A DNA stretch of 64,000 nt from Rhodothermales bacterium. Lineage in GTDB: Bacteria; Bacteroidota; Rhodothermia; Rhodothermales; JANQRZ01. Shown here piece by piece: positions 34,626 to 44,508 of the stretch (positions within the stretch are counted from its first letter, which is position 1; every line of letters begins with the position of its first letter). Below the pieces are notes generated by a model. It was not told the DNA's origin and did no database searches. It was given only the letters and a program-made list of their open reading frames with translations. The position numbers and the translations under genes are program-made. The stretch lies in NCBI GenBank assembly GCA_028284265.1, contig JANQRZ010000003.1, positions 310,001 to 374,000 on the forward strand, written 5' to 3'.

Positions 34626-35282
34626 GTGGTACCTTCTGCCGTGCGTCTTCCCGATGACATCCTGCTCCGCTTCGCCGTGTGCGAAGTCACTGCCGACCCC
34701 CCGCTCGATATCCTCTCTGACGAGGAGCGGGCACGGCTCGATGGGTTCGGCAGTGAGAAGCGCCGCCGCGAGTTTGCCCTCGGTCGGGACACGGCGCGGC
34801 GGCTTGTGGCTGGGCACACAGGTGAGGTGCCCGAGGGCGTGTCGCTTCGAGTGGCGGAGGACGGTGCGCCGGAGGTCGACACGCTCTGCCTCTCCATCGC
34901 CCACGCCTCGACGGACACTTTCACGCTAGCAGGAGCTGTGGCCTCGCCGCTGCCCGTGGGCATCGACCTCGAGGTGGTCCGACCTCGCCGCCCCGACCTG
35001 TACCGCTACATCCTCCACCCGGACGAGTACGGGCTGATGCAGACCCTCCCGCACGATCATGACACGACGCAGGTACTGCTTTGGACGTTGAAAGAGGCCG
35101 CGCTCAAAGCGATGCGGACGGGCTTCCGAGTCTCGCCTAAAGCGCTCCGCTTCGTCATGCCCCCGTTCGAGGGTATGGCCGTGCTGAGGCATGAGGACAC
35201 GCTCTGGGACCTCCAGTTCGCGGAGGTCGAAGGCTGCTTCGTCGCCGTAGCGTTCGGGGTTACATCGCCTCCTGCACGGTAG
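34626..35282 (+). CDS. 4'-phosphopantetheinyl transferase, Sfp type
   Basis: About 218 aa from GTG 34626; GTG 34641 is an equally possible start. Two-domain Sfp-type enzyme: SDEERARLDGFGSEKRRREFALGR in the first half, then LSIAHASTDTFTLAGA, the Mg-binding GIDLEVVRPRRPDL and the second signature LLWTLKEAALKAMRTGF. It transfers phosphopantetheine from CoA to carrier proteins (fatty acid ACP, or NRPS/PKS domains), in the cytoplasm. No carrier-protein or NRPS/PKS gene is in this window. The 3' end overlaps the convergent lipoprotein gene by 23 bp. Confidence 0.85.
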   Translation: MVPSAVRLPDDILLRFAVCEVTADPPLDILSDEERARLDGFGSEKRRREFALGRDTARRLVAGHTGEVPEGVSLRVAEDGAPEVDTLCLSIAHASTDTFTLAGAVASPLPVGIDLEVVRPRRPDLYRYILHPDEYGLMQTLPHDHDTTQVLLWTLKEAALKAMRTGFRVSPKALRFVMPPFEGMAVLRHEDTLWDLQFAEVEGCFVAVAFGVTSPPAR

Positions 35283-36135
35283 CGCCCGGCGGCATCACAA
35301 ACAGGCTGTCCGGCGCGTCGGGCACGAAGTGAAGCTCGGTGACCGTGCCTTGCGCGGCCGGGTCGCCCATACCGCTATCGGTCCATGCGAACGAGCGGAA
35401 GCCTTCTTGCAGCGTGATGCCGCTCTCGATCTGGGCACCGTCGTAGAGCATCAGCTTCTCGGGTGTCGCGCCGCCCTCAGGGAAGAAGCCGGGGTAGGAA
35501 ACCACGTAGCGGACGCCGCCTACGCGCCGCGTCTCGGAGTCGAGCAGGAGGTAATAGTAGTCGTCCGGTGCATCGCCCGTGCCCGCGTCGAAGGTGACGT
35601 ACACGAGGTCGTAAGTCGTGCCCTCCGCTTCCATCTGGCCGGCGGGTTCGAGGTTCACGCCAGGGTCGGCGAGGACGAACGGCATGGCGACGAAGTAGTA
35701 GGGCGTGAGCGACCAGAAGCGGGCGTTCATCGCTAGGGAGTCGGTGCCCGCCACCCATGCGTCGCTGCCCGTCCAGCCGAACGCCACGGTGGTGTCGGGC
35801 ATCATCGTGTGGACGGCGCGGCTGCTCCATGTGTCGACGGTCTGCCGGGTATCCGTGGGCGGGGCGTCGCTGCCGACGTTGCCGTAGCGGTAGCGGAAGT
35901 GGACCGGGCCGTTGGCATACCACCGCTCCAGTCCACCGTGCGCTTCGATAGCGGCGAGCACGAGGCGACCGCCCTCGGTCGAGTCGAGCCGGGCGGTTGC
36001 GTCGGCAACGCGGAGGGCAATGGCTTTGTCAGCGGGGCGGGCGAGGGCGGCGGTTGGGTCGTCGCTGGACGGTGCTTCGGGTTCAGCGGCGCAGCCGACG
36101 AGGAGGCAGAGGACGGCGAAAAGGAGCAGGCGCAT
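35260..36135 (-). CDS. Lipoprotein, DUF6503-like
   Basis: A protein of 291 aa from ATG 36135 with a short signal peptide and lipobox LLVGC (Cys14). The mature part has a long helix (IALRVADATARLDSTEGGRL) followed by repeated beta strands: GGLERWYANGPVHFRYRYG, WSSRAVHTMMPDTTVAFGW, ARFWSLTPYYFVAMPFVLAD and VVSYPGFFPEGGATPEKLMLY. The pattern resembles Bacteroidota DUF6503 outer-membrane-anchored proteins related to LolA/LppX-like lipid-binding folds. That link is from memory of the family and not certain. Function unknown; convergent with the PPTase gene. Confidence 0.75.
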   Translation of the reverse strand: MRLLLFAVLCLLVGCAAEPEAPSSDDPTAALARPADKAIALRVADATARLDSTEGGRLVLAAIEAHGGLERWYANGPVHFRYRYGNVGSDAPPTDTRQTVDTWSSRAVHTMMPDTTVAFGWTGSDAWVAGTDSLAMNARFWSLTPYYFVAMPFVLADPGVNLEPAGQMEAEGTTYDLVYVTFDAGTGDAPDDYYYLLLDSETRRVGGVRYVVSYPGFFPEGGATPEKLMLYDGAQIESGITLQEGFRSFAWTDSGMGDPAAQGTVTELHFVPDAPDSLFVMPPGATVQEAM

Positions 36136-36198
36136 GGCGGAAGGGTAGGTGGGTGAGGCACACGAACGTTCGTTGCAACGAACAGGTTCGGGGCGATG

Positions 36199-36233
36199 AA
36201 AAAGGCCCGGACCACCGCGTGGCAGTCCGGGCC
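36199..36233 (-). terminator. Rho-independent terminator (minus strand)
   Basis: GGCCCGGAC (36204-36212) pairs with GTCCGGGCC (36225-36233); on the minus strand the stem is followed by a run of T (36203-36199). It ends the beta-propeller lipoprotein gene. Confidence 0.8.
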
Positions 36234-36255
36234 GGTGAAGCTGCATAATGGTGGG

Positions 36256-37539
36256 CTAGAAAACGGCCACGCCCACCGCCGTCTGCGGCAGGCCGGTCAC
36301 ATCGCCGATCCCGACGAGCGAGCCGTTGGAACGGATGCGGTAGATGCCGATCTCGCGGAAGTCGCGGTTGTGGACGTAGAGGTAGCGTAGCGCGATTCCC
36401 ATATCGAGCGGGCTGCTGCCCTCGCCTGTGAAGGCGGTGACGCCGTCCTCATCAAGCAACTCAAGCGAACCATCGAGGCCAATGCGGTAGCCGGTGATCG
36501 AGCCGCTCCCGGTGTTGGTCACGTAGGCATAGCGCCCGATCACGCGGGTCCAGCACGCAGCGGTTTCCGTAGTGGGTACCGCGCCGTCGAGCACAGTGAA
36601 ACCATCGCCACTCTGCTCGTAGGACGAGAGCGAGCTACCGTTCTCGGCTCCGCCATTGGCCTCGCTCACGAACAGGCGTCCGAACGCATCGAAGTCGAAC
36701 CCGAACGGCGTCACGCCTACCGACGGCGTGATGGTGAAGGCGTCGAGCGTACCGTCCGGCAAGACCGGATAGGAGACGACGACGTTGCTCGGACGATCCG
36801 TCACGACGAGGCTGCGCCCGCCGGGTGCGAAGCCGATTTGCGGGGGAGCCAACGCACTCTCAGGGAGCGCACGGATGCCGTCCTTGAGCGCTACCAACTC
36901 GCCGGTGGGGCGGAGGCGGAAACCGCTCACGTTACCCGGCTCGCCCTCTCGCCCGGCGTTGAGCACATAGACGAGGTCGCCGCTGATTGTGAGACTGATG
37001 GGAAGCGGCCCGCCCGAGGGAATCGTTTCGAGTAGCTCAAGGCTGCGTGCGCCTTTGCGGATGCGGAAAACCGATAGCTCGTCGCTGCCCGCATTGACGG
37101 CGAAGAGGTACGCGCGGTTCGGTGTGATGAGTACGGGGTTGGTCGAGCCGCCGATGCCACCGCCCGAGCCGAGGCCGCCGGTGGCGTAGGTGCCGCCCGG
37201 AGTAAGCTGTCCGTTCTCATCACGCAAGAATCCGATGACGGCGTTGCCGTTGGGGTCGTCCGTGATCGAGAACGCCGCGCCGACGACGCGGTCGCCGAAA
37301 CGGGCGGCGTCCAGTTCGGACGATGCCAGCGCCTCGGCGAGGGGTGCATCGCTGAGGAGCGTGCGCTCCAGCACGTCCGGCGCGAGCATTGCCTCGTCGC
37401 TCATGGTCTGGGTGAGGGTGGCGGGAGCGCCATCGGCAGTCGAGACGGGTGGGGTAGTGGCTGAGTCACAGCCGTTGAGAATGAACGCGACGGCGAAGAG
37501 AGCGGCCGCGAGTCGGAAGGGGATGAACGAGCGAAGCAT
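36256..37539 (-). CDS. Beta-propeller lipoprotein (lactonase/YncE-like)
   Basis: A protein of 427 aa. The lipoprotein signal ends in FILNGC (Cys24). The mature protein is a string of about seven repeats of the kind NAGSDELSVFRIRKGARSLE, NAGREGEPGNVSGFRLRPTG, TGSGSITGYRIGLDGSLELL and NRDFREIGIYRIRSNGSL, typical of the 7-bladed lactonase/YncE propeller group. The family includes 6-phosphogluconolactonase, but a lipid-anchored copy with no catalytic residues I can identify is more likely a binding protein. It is a single gene with a terminator at 36199. Confidence 0.82.
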   Translation of the reverse strand: MLRSFIPFRLAAALFAVAFILNGCDSATTPPVSTADGAPATLTQTMSDEAMLAPDVLERTLLSDAPLAEALASSELDAARFGDRVVGAAFSITDDPNGNAVIGFLRDENGQLTPGGTYATGGLGSGGGIGGSTNPVLITPNRAYLFAVNAGSDELSVFRIRKGARSLELLETIPSGGPLPISLTISGDLVYVLNAGREGEPGNVSGFRLRPTGELVALKDGIRALPESALAPPQIGFAPGGRSLVVTDRPSNVVVSYPVLPDGTLDAFTITPSVGVTPFGFDFDAFGRLFVSEANGGAENGSSLSSYEQSGDGFTVLDGAVPTTETAACWTRVIGRYAYVTNTGSGSITGYRIGLDGSLELLDEDGVTAFTGEGSSPLDMGIALRYLYVHNRDFREIGIYRIRSNGSLVGIGDVTGLPQTAVGVAVF

Positions 37540-37690
37540 GGTGAGAATAGGTTGGATGGAGAGAACGGTGCCGTGGGACCGGAGGCAACGTAGTCCGCTA
37601 CGCTGGGGCTAAGAATCACGGGGTAATGCTCTCGTTCAAACAAATGCGTAACGCTTTCATCACGCCGAGCCGGAAGTGGGAAAACACAGC

Positions 37691-37722
37691 GCGGGGCTGC
37701 CCCCCGAGAGGGACAGCCCCGC
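37691..37722 (-). terminator. GC-rich hairpin after the FG-GAP protein gene
   Basis: GCGGGGCTG (37691-37699) pairs with CAGCCCCGC (37714-37722). On the minus strand, about 20 bp past the 37744 stop, it is followed by GCTGTGTTTTCCC. The T run is short and offset, so termination is plausible but not certain. Confidence 0.55.
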
Positions 37723-37743
37723 TGTCATCTGATAGCTCGATGT

Positions 37744-39303
37744 CTACCGCACGAGCGTAATCCGCTGCGTCTCAAGGCGGCCCTCGGCTTCGAGCCGGAC
37801 GACGTAGCTCCCGGTGGGCAGGGCCGCGCCGTCGAGCGTGACCGTGTGCTCGCCCGCTGCCATCGGCCCGTCGGCAAGCCGTGCTACCTCGCGCCCGAGG
37901 AGATCATACACGACGAGTCGCACGGTTTCAGTTCCGGCAAGCGTGAAGTCGAGCGTCGTGCTTCGGGCGAACGGATTCGGGAAGGCCGGACGCAGCGAGC
38001 GTGTGTTGGTATTCAGTGATGTTGGTTCTGAGGTGACAGGTTTTGGGTTCCCGGAATAGAGATAGGTGCGAGAGGCGCTCCCAATCAGGATATCACTGTG
38101 GCCGTCCCCATTAGTATCAGGCGCGCCACTTATGGACAAGCCGAAGAAGGAAAGCTCGTCATCCGGAGTTTCAGCCTTGAAGATGAGATCGCCCGTGGAG
38201 CCACTGAAGAGATACACCCCTGCATTGTAATCCTCATTGCCGAGGCCAAAGTCTAGGCTATAGTCCGCGATTAGGAGGTCTCCTCGGCCATCACTGTCTG
38301 CGTCGGTCACACCCGAGACGAGGTTGCCGAAGTATTGGTTTCTCTCTTCATCAGGAGCGGCGATCTCAAGAAGAAGCGTTCTGTCGGAGCCTGAGAACAG
38401 ATACGCTCGTCCAGCTAAATCTGGGCTGTCTCCAGGGTTCTCGGCGCGGGCGCCGACAAGAAGGTCGTCGCGTCCGTCTCCGTCCGTGTCTGGCACGCTT
38501 GCTATCGAGGAGCCAAAGGAACTGGGTCCATCCGTATTGGGTGATGCGAGCACATCGACAACACTCCCCGTGGCTCCGCTGTAGAGATAGACTCGACCAG
38601 ATCCACTTTCCTGTGGGGCACCTATGAGAAGATCGCCGCGTCCGTCACCGTCTATGTCAGACACGCCCGCCACGGAAAACCCAAACCGAATGAAGAAGTC
38701 ATTATTGGCTGGCGAGTCGAGTGTGAATAACAACTCGCCTGTAGAGCCTGAATAGAGGTAGGTACGCCCCGCCTCGGGGCTCCCGCCGAAGGGACCATCA
38801 CCAACTTCTTCGTTGGGGTTGCCGACGAGGATGTCACCGTGTCCATCGCCGTTGGTGTCTGGGACTCCTGCCAGACTTAGCGGAAAAGGAAACCCACATT
38901 CTGGGAAGTCCCACCCGAAGAGGTATTCGCCAGTGGCTCCCGAGAAGAGATAGGCACTTCGACAGGCACCGGATTCAGGATTTCCCGCAATGAGAAGGTC
39001 TCCTCGGCCATCACCGTCCGTATCGGGCACTCCGGCTACCACATCTCCGAAGCTATTTCCCCTTGACGCGGGCAATTCGAGTTCTAGGAGGATCTCACGA
39101 GTAGGGCCGCTTAACAAATAGGCACGCCCTTCTGCTCCAACGTTAGGTGCTCCGATGAGAATATCATCTTCTCCATCACCATTTGCATCGGGAACTATTG
39201 AGACAGCCGAACCGGGAGTGATCGTATCTAGCAAGAAAGGTTGGGCCGATACAGTAGGAGCAAGGGAGAGAGAAAGTACGAGGAGGGTCAAATGATGGTG
39301 CAT
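37744..39303 (-). CDS. Secreted FG-GAP/integrin-type beta-propeller with sorting domain
   Basis: A protein of 519 aa. The signal peptide ends APTVSAQ. Seven repeats carry the FG-GAP calcium-loop pattern, for example PDANGDGEDDILIGAP, PDTDGDGRGDLLIAG, PDTNGDGHGDILVG and DADSDGRGDLLIAD, each followed by RxYLFSGxTG. This is the integrin-alpha-type seven-bladed propeller. The C-terminal 80 aa are a type IX sorting domain (LRPAFPNPFARSTTLDFTL, RLVVYDLLGREVARLADG, LPTGSYVVRLEAEG, ITLVR). It is probably displayed or released as an adhesion or carbohydrate-binding protein. There are no catalytic residues to suggest an enzyme. Confidence 0.88.
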   Translation of the reverse strand: MHHHLTLLVLSLSLAPTVSAQPFLLDTITPGSAVSIVPDANGDGEDDILIGAPNVGAEGRAYLLSGPTREILLELELPASRGNSFGDVVAGVPDTDGDGRGDLLIAGNPESGACRSAYLFSGATGEYLFGWDFPECGFPFPLSLAGVPDTNGDGHGDILVGNPNEEVGDGPFGGSPEAGRTYLYSGSTGELLFTLDSPANNDFFIRFGFSVAGVSDIDGDGRGDLLIGAPQESGSGRVYLYSGATGSVVDVLASPNTDGPSSFGSSIASVPDTDGDGRDDLLVGARAENPGDSPDLAGRAYLFSGSDRTLLLEIAAPDEERNQYFGNLVSGVTDADSDGRGDLLIADYSLDFGLGNEDYNAGVYLFSGSTGDLIFKAETPDDELSFFGLSISGAPDTNGDGHSDILIGSASRTYLYSGNPKPVTSEPTSLNTNTRSLRPAFPNPFARSTTLDFTLAGTETVRLVVYDLLGREVARLADGPMAAGEHTVTLDGAALPTGSYVVRLEAEGRLETQRITLVR

Positions 39304-39404
39304 CGCACGAGAGATAGGTTTGTCGTAAGGTACAACTAGACTGAACCCCTTGCTTTCGCAGAGCGTTTATCTTGCCACGTCTCCCGTTAACCTCGCCCGC
39401 TCCC

Positions 39405-42400
39405 ATGGAAACGACGCCGTATTCGCCGACGCACCCCGTCCGCTTCGTCACTGCCGCCAGCCTCTTCGACGGGCATGACGCCTCGATCAACATCATGCGG
39501 CGCATCCTCCAAGCGTCGGGCGCCGAGGTGATCCACCTCGGGCACGACCGCTCGGTCCTCGAAGTCGTCAAGACGGCGGTCGAGGAAGACGCGCACGGGA
39601 TCGCCATCTCTTCCTACCAAGGCGGACACGTCGAGTACTTCAAGTACATGGTCGATCTGCTCCGCGAGCACGACTGCGCGCACATCAAGGTCTTCGGCGG
39701 CGGCGGTGGGGTGATCGTTCCCGAAGAGATCGCTGAATTGGAGGCGTATGGTGTGGCGAAGATTTTCTCGCCCGAGGACGGGATGCGGCTGGGCCTGCAG
39801 GGCATGATCAACCACATGCTTCGGGCGTGCGACTACCAGACGGTCGAGGTGCTCAACGGCGAGGTGGATGAACTGCTCGGAGGGGATGAGGTGAGCTATG
39901 CGCCGCGTGCCCTCGCCCGCGTACTCACCGCTGTCGAGCAGCACATCATCGAGGACGTAGCCGATGTGTTCTACGACGAGGCTTCGGGCGACGGTGCGCC
40001 TGCTGAGGTCTATGCCGAGGCTCCGGTGCTCGGCATCACCGGCACCGGCGGGGCGGGCAAGTCCACGCTCACCGACGAACTCGTGCGCCGCTTCATCACC
40101 GACTTCGACGACATCGAACTCGCTGTTCTCTCGGTGGACCCGACGCGGCGGCGCACAGGAGGTGCGCTTCTCGGCGACCGCATCCGCATGAACTCGATCT
40201 ACGGCGAGCGTGCCGACCGGGTCTATATGCGCTCCTTCGCCACGCGCCAAGCCCATCGCGCTACGAGTCAGGCGCTGCAAGATTCCATTGACGTGTGCCG
40301 CGCCGCCGGGTTCGACCTCATCATCGTCGAGACCGCTGGGATCGGGCAGTCGGACACCGAGGTCAGTGAACTCGTGGACCTCTCGCTCTACGTGATGACC
40401 CACGACTTCGGCGCGCCGACGCAGCTTGAAAAAATCGGGATGCTCGACCACGCCGACCTCATCGCGCTCAATAAGTTCGAGAAGCGCGGCAGCCGCGATG
40501 CCCTGCGCGACATCAAGAAGCAGGTCCAGCGCAACCGCGCCGCCTTCGACCGCTCGCCCGACCAGATGCCGGTCTACCCGACGATGGCGAGCCACTTCAA
40601 CGACCCCGGCGTCAGTCGTCTCTACCTCTCGCTCCTCGATCGGCTGAACACCGACTTCGATTTCGACCGGCAGAGCCGGGTCTACGACGCCGATGCGCTC
40701 CCCGAGCCGGACCCGAGCGAGCAGGCGGTCATCCCGCCTAAGCGCCAGCGTTACCTCGCCGAGATCGCCGACCGTTGCCGCGACTATCGGAGTTGGGCTG
40801 AGGGACAGGTTGAGGTCGCCCGGAAGTGGGGGCAGGCGATGGGTGCCCGCGCTCAAGTCGAGGACTGGCAGCCCGAGGACCAAGCGGTGCTGTCTGGTCG
40901 GCTCGACGAGATGGCGGCGTACTGGTGGGACAAGCTCGACGGGCGAAGCCGCAACATCATCGACAACTGGGACGACCTCGCGGCGCAGTACCGGCAGGAT
41001 GAACTGGTGTACGAAGTGCGCGGCCGCGAAATCCGCCAGCCGCTGACGCAAGAGACCTTATCGGGTACGAAGGTGCCGCGCGTCGCGCTACCTCGGACCG
41101 AGGACCCCGGCGAGCGGCTCCGCTACGCGCTGCTCGAAAACCTCCCCGGCTACTTCCCCTTCACGGCGGGTGTCTTCCCGCTCAAGCGCACCGGCGAGGA
41201 CCCGACCCGGATGTTTGCAGGTGAGGGCACGCCGGAGCGGACCAACAAGCGGTTTCACCTCGTCAGCCTCGGCCTGCCCGCCAAGCGGCTCTCGACGGCG
41301 TTCGACAGCGTCACGCTCTACGGGCGCGATCCCGATGAGCGGCCCGACATCTACGGCAAGGTGGGCAACGCGGGCGTGAGCATCTGCACGCTCGACGACA
41401 TGAAGAAGCTCTACTCCGGCTTCGACCTCGCCGACCCGAAGACGAGCGTGTCGATGACCATCAACGGCCCCGCGCCGACGATCCTCGCCCTGTTCATGAA
41501 CACGGCGGTCGATCAGCAGGTGGAAGCCCATCTGAAAGCTGAAGGGCACTGGGACGAAGCAGGATCTGTTATTGCAAAACAGCTTGGCGACGACCGGCCC
41601 GTCTACACACCCTACGAGGCTACCGACCTTCCCGAAGGACACGATGGCTCTGGCCTTGGCCTCCTCGGCTGCACGGGGCAAGATTTGGTCGATTGGGGTG
41701 TGCTCGACCAGTCGGACTACGACCGCATCCGCGCCGAGACGCTGAAGGTCGTCCGGGGAACCGTGCAGGCGGACATCCTCAAAGAGGACCAGGCTCAGAA
41801 CACCTGCATCTTCTCGACCGAGTTCTCGCTCCGTTCGATGGGCGATGTGCAGCAGTATTTCATCGAGCACGACGTCCGTAACTACTACTCGGTCTCGATC
41901 TCCGGCTACCACATCGCTGAGGCGGGCGCAAACCCGATCACTCAACTCGCGCTGACGCTCTCCAACGGGTTCACGTACGTCGAGTACTACCTCAGCCGGG
42001 GCATGGACATCGACGCCTTCGCGCCGAACCTCTCGTTCTTCTTCTCGAACGGGATGGACGCCGAGTATTCAGTGCTCGGGCGCGTCGCCCGTCGCATTTG
42101 GTCCGTCGCGATGCGGGACCGCTACGGAGCCAACGAGCGGGCGCAGAAGCTGAAGTACCACATCCAGACCTCGGGCCGGAGCCTGCACGCGCAGGAGATC
42201 GCCTTCAACGACATCCGCACGACGCTCCAGGCGCTGATGGCGATCTACGACAACTGCAACTCGCTCCACACCAACGCCTACGACGAGGCCATCACGACGC
42301 CGACCGAGGAGAGTGTCCGCCGCGCAATGGCGATTCAGCTCATCATCAACCGCGAACTCGGCCTCGCCAAAAACGAGAATCCGATCCAGGGGGCCTACAT

Positions 42401-42857
42401 CATCGACGAGCTAACCGATCTCGTGGAGGAGGCCGTGCTGTCGGAGTTCGAGCGGATCAACGACCGGGGTGGCGTGCTCGGGGCGATGGAGACGATGTAC
42501 CAACGCGGCAAGATTCAGGAAGAGTCGCTCTACTACGAGCACAAGAAGCACGCGGGCGACTTGCCGATTATCGGCGTCAACACGTTCACCTCGGGTGACG
42601 GCGTGATGGAGGAGCCGCAGACTGTCCCGCTCATGCGCTCGACGGACGAGGAGAAGCAGCGACAGATCGCCAACCTCCGCGCCTTCCAAGCCCGCAACGC
42701 CAACCGTTCAGGCGAGGCGTTGACGCGCTTGCAGGCCGCGGCCCGTGCTGGTGGCAACGTCTTCGCGGAACTCATGACCACGGCGCAGGTCTGCTCGCTC
42801 GGTCAGATCACGACCGCCCTCTTCGAGGTCGGCGGCCAGTACCGGCGCAACATGTAG
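39405..42857 (+). CDS. icmF: Fused isobutyryl-CoA mutase IcmF
   Basis: A protein of 1,150 aa from ATG 39405. Domains in order: B12-binding ([18 protein letters not shown], residues about 10-140, with the cobalt-ligating His), a MeaB-like GTPase chaperone (Walker [18 protein letters not shown] near 215, [11 protein letters not shown], and [13 protein letters not shown]), a linker, and the mutase TIM barrel with [19 protein letters not shown] and [15 protein letters not shown]. The [12 protein letters not shown] signature is that of IcmF rather than methylmalonyl-CoA mutase. It interconverts isobutyryl-CoA and butyryl-CoA with built-in repair of inactive cobalamin. It stands alone between propeller genes. 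Confidence 0.95.
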   Translation: METTPYSPTHPVRFVTAASLFDGHDASINIMRRILQASGAEVIHLGHDRSVLEVVKTAVEEDAHGIAISSYQGGHVEYFKYMVDLLREHDCAHIKVFGGGGGVIVPEEIAELEAYGVAKIFSPEDGMRLGLQGMINHMLRACDYQTVEVLNGEVDELLGGDEVSYAPRALARVLTAVEQHIIEDVADVFYDEASGDGAPAEVYAEAPVLGITGTGGAGKSTLTDELVRRFITDFDDIELAVLSVDPTRRRTGGALLGDRIRMNSIYGERADRVYMRSFATRQAHRATSQALQDSIDVCRAAGFDLIIVETAGIGQSDTEVSELVDLSLYVMTHDFGAPTQLEKIGMLDHADLIALNKFEKRGSRDALRDIKKQVQRNRAAFDRSPDQMPVYPTMASHFNDPGVSRLYLSLLDRLNTDFDFDRQSRVYDADALPEPDPSEQAVIPPKRQRYLAEIADRCRDYRSWAEGQVEVARKWGQAMGARAQVEDWQPEDQAVLSGRLDEMAAYWWDKLDGRSRNIIDNWDDLAAQYRQDELVYEVRGREIRQPLTQETLSGTKVPRVALPRTEDPGERLRYALLENLPGYFPFTAGVFPLKRTGEDPTRMFAGEGTPERTNKRFHLVSLGLPAKRLSTAFDSVTLYGRDPDERPDIYGKVGNAGVSICTLDDMKKLYSGFDLADPKTSVSMTINGPAPTILALFMNTAVDQQVEAHLKAEGHWDEAGSVIAKQLGDDRPVYTPYEATDLPEGHDGSGLGLLGCTGQDLVDWGVLDQSDYDRIRAETLKVVRGTVQADILKEDQAQNTCIFSTEFSLRSMGDVQQYFIEHDVRNYYSVSISGYHIAEAGANPITQLALTLSNGFTYVEYYLSRGMDIDAFAPNLSFFFSNGMDAEYSVLGRVARRIWSVAMRDRYGANERAQKLKYHIQTSGRSLHAQEIAFNDIRTTLQALMAIYDNCNSLHTNAYDEAITTPTEESVRRAMAIQLIINRELGLAKNENPIQGAYIIDELTDLVEEAVLSEFERINDRGGVLGAMETMYQRGKIQEESLYYEHKKHAGDLPIIGVNTFTSGDGVMEEPQTVPLMRSTDEEKQRQIANLRAFQARNANRSGEALTRLQAAARAGGNVFAELMTTAQVCSLGQITTALFEVGGQYRRNM

Positions 42858-42872
42858 CTCCGCACACCAATC

Positions 42873-44087
42873 TTACTGATGTACGAAGCGACCGGAGACG
42901 ATCTCGCCATCGGCTTGGAGGCGGTAGATGTACAAGCCCGACGGCAGTGCCGAGGTGTCGTAGTCGGTCGCGTGCTCACCCGCCGGACGACGGGCATTGA
43001 GTGCCGTTGCGACACGCCGACCTAGGACATCGTAGATCGTGAGGCTCACATGGGCTGCCTGCGGTAAGCGAAAGCGGAAACTCACTCGCCCGTGCGATGG
43101 GTTTGGCGCAGCGCTGAGCGCTTCTAGGCGTGGCTTCGACTCCGGCAGCGCCTCGTCCGCCGTGGTGCGCGTGCGGATGATGCGACGGATCGAGCGTGAA
43201 TTGAAGTCGGACACGTAGAGCGTGTCGCCGGTGACCGTTGCTGCGATGCCGTTGGGTGCGTCGAAGCGGGCGCGGTCCCCCGATCCGTCCGTTGTGCCAG
43301 CAACACCCGTGCCCGCGAGTACGCTGACGGAGCCGTCGGTCAGTGATACCTCTTCGATCACGTTCCGGCCAATGGCGGTCGCATAGATCGAGCCCGCAGC
43401 ATAAACGATGAAGCCAGTCGTGTAGTTGGCGGGGCCAGCGAGGTCGGCGATCTCGGTCCGCTCGCCGGTTTCCGAGATGCGGATGATTTCCCCGCTGTTG
43501 AAGTTGGAGACGTAGAGTTGCCCCTCATCGTCCACCGTCATGCCGACGGGTCCGTTGAACGCGGGCTGGGTCCCGTCATTGCTAAAGACCGTCGTGATGG
43601 TACCGTCTTCATTGACGACACCGATGGTATTGTTGGTGTAGTTGGAGACGTAGATGACGCCGGTTTGCGGATGGATGACCAAGCCCGACGTATTGCCCGA
43701 GGGGGCGGTTGCATAGGTCTCCTGCGTGGAGCCATCTGGTGAGATCCGCTCAACGCGGCGGTCGGCATAGCTGAGGGCGAAGAGCGCGCCCGTGTCATCG
43801 AAGCCGAGTCCGTTCGCGTTAACGAAGCCATCGGCGTAGACCGAGGTAGAGCCATCGGTGGGATCGAAACGGGTGACGGTCGTGCCCTGTCCGTTCCCGA
43901 ACTGGCCGAAGCGAGAGCCGTAGAGGGCACCGTCCGGGCCAAAGATCAGCGCGTCGTCGATGGGTCCGCCGCCGGGCAGGACGGTGTCTACGATGACGGT
44001 CTCTGTCTGCGCGTTAGCACGTGGAGCGATGAGCAGCGAGACAGAGAGCAGGAGCACGACAGAGAGGAAGCGTAGCGAACGAGTCAT
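42873..44087 (-). CDS. Secreted NHL-repeat beta-propeller with sorting domain
   Basis: A protein of 404 aa from ATG 44087. The signal peptide ends ARANAQ. Repeats of the NHL kind fill residues 30-320 (DGFVNANGLGFDDTGALFAL, PVGMTVDDEGQLYVSNFNSG, PNGIAATVTGDTLYVSDFNS), giving a six-bladed propeller. A C-terminal sorting domain follows (LSAAPNPSHGRVSFRFRL, LTIYDVLGRRVATALN, LPSGLYIYRLQADGE). It should be exported by the type IX system and act as an extracellular binding protein. It is convergent with icmF, 15 bp apart. A longer open frame upstream has no signal character. Confidence 0.85.
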   Translation of the reverse strand: MTRSLRFLSVVLLLSVSLLIAPRANAQTETVIVDTVLPGGGPIDDALIFGPDGALYGSRFGQFGNGQGTTVTRFDPTDGSTSVYADGFVNANGLGFDDTGALFALSYADRRVERISPDGSTQETYATAPSGNTSGLVIHPQTGVIYVSNYTNNTIGVVNEDGTITTVFSNDGTQPAFNGPVGMTVDDEGQLYVSNFNSGEIIRISETGERTEIADLAGPANYTTGFIVYAAGSIYATAIGRNVIEEVSLTDGSVSVLAGTGVAGTTDGSGDRARFDAPNGIAATVTGDTLYVSDFNSRSIRRIIRTRTTADEALPESKPRLEALSAAPNPSHGRVSFRFRLPQAAHVSLTIYDVLGRRVATALNARRPAGEHATDYDTSALPSGLYIYRLQADGEIVSGRFVHQ

Positions 44088-44302
44088 GAGGAGTCGGCAG
44101 GTGTGTGGGTACGACGTGAGCATGACGAGAGTGATATCAGTGTAGGGTACACAGTGCTCAGAATTACGGGGTGCACACCGAATTGCCCAACCCACGGGGC
44201 GGGGGAGGGAAGGCCCCGCAGCCGAATAGTGCTTGCGAGATCATGCTGATGTAGCGCGGTCGGGTTATATATTCGAGCGGGCAACATCCGGGAAAAAGAC
44301 GA
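44088..44302. other. Intergenic region with possible promoters, no gene seen
   Basis: A GC-rich stretch with TATATATT at about 44263-44271, which could serve as a -10 element for the small frame downstream. No longer open frame with support was found here. Confidence 0.3.
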
Positions 44303-44437
44303 ATGGGCGGTGGACCAGTAGTCATTGAGATCAAGGTTGAAGAGCGTGTCTCACCTTGGGCAAAACGACGGAAAAAGAGGCAATGGCTCGGAGCGTTGAA
44401 ACGAGGGGGCGACAAAGCCGAGGGCTTATTGCCGTAA
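44303..44437 (+). CDS. Possible small basic protein, 44 aa
   Basis: ATG 44303 opens a 44-residue frame ending at TAA 44435-44437. The product is basic (SPWAKRRKKRQWLGALKR in the middle), starts with a short VVIEIKVEERV strand, and has no signal peptide. A TATA-rich element lies about 35 bp upstream. Its composition is unlike the surrounding non-coding DNA, but it is short enough to be chance. It precedes the 158-aa hypothetical gene on the same strand by 71 bp. Function unknown. Confidence 0.3.
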   Translation: MGGGPVVIEIKVEERVSPWAKRRKKRQWLGALKRGGDKAEGLLP

Positions 44438-44508
44438 TCACGGTCCTGCACGGGCTTTGTAGAAGTCGAGCCTGACAGCCTATTTTATAGCTCATCCCGC
44501 CGCTTCTC

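Noticed and set aside
39387-41051. 554-aa open frame opposite icmF
   Set aside because: Antisense to a fully recognisable IcmF; composition typical of a shadow frame.
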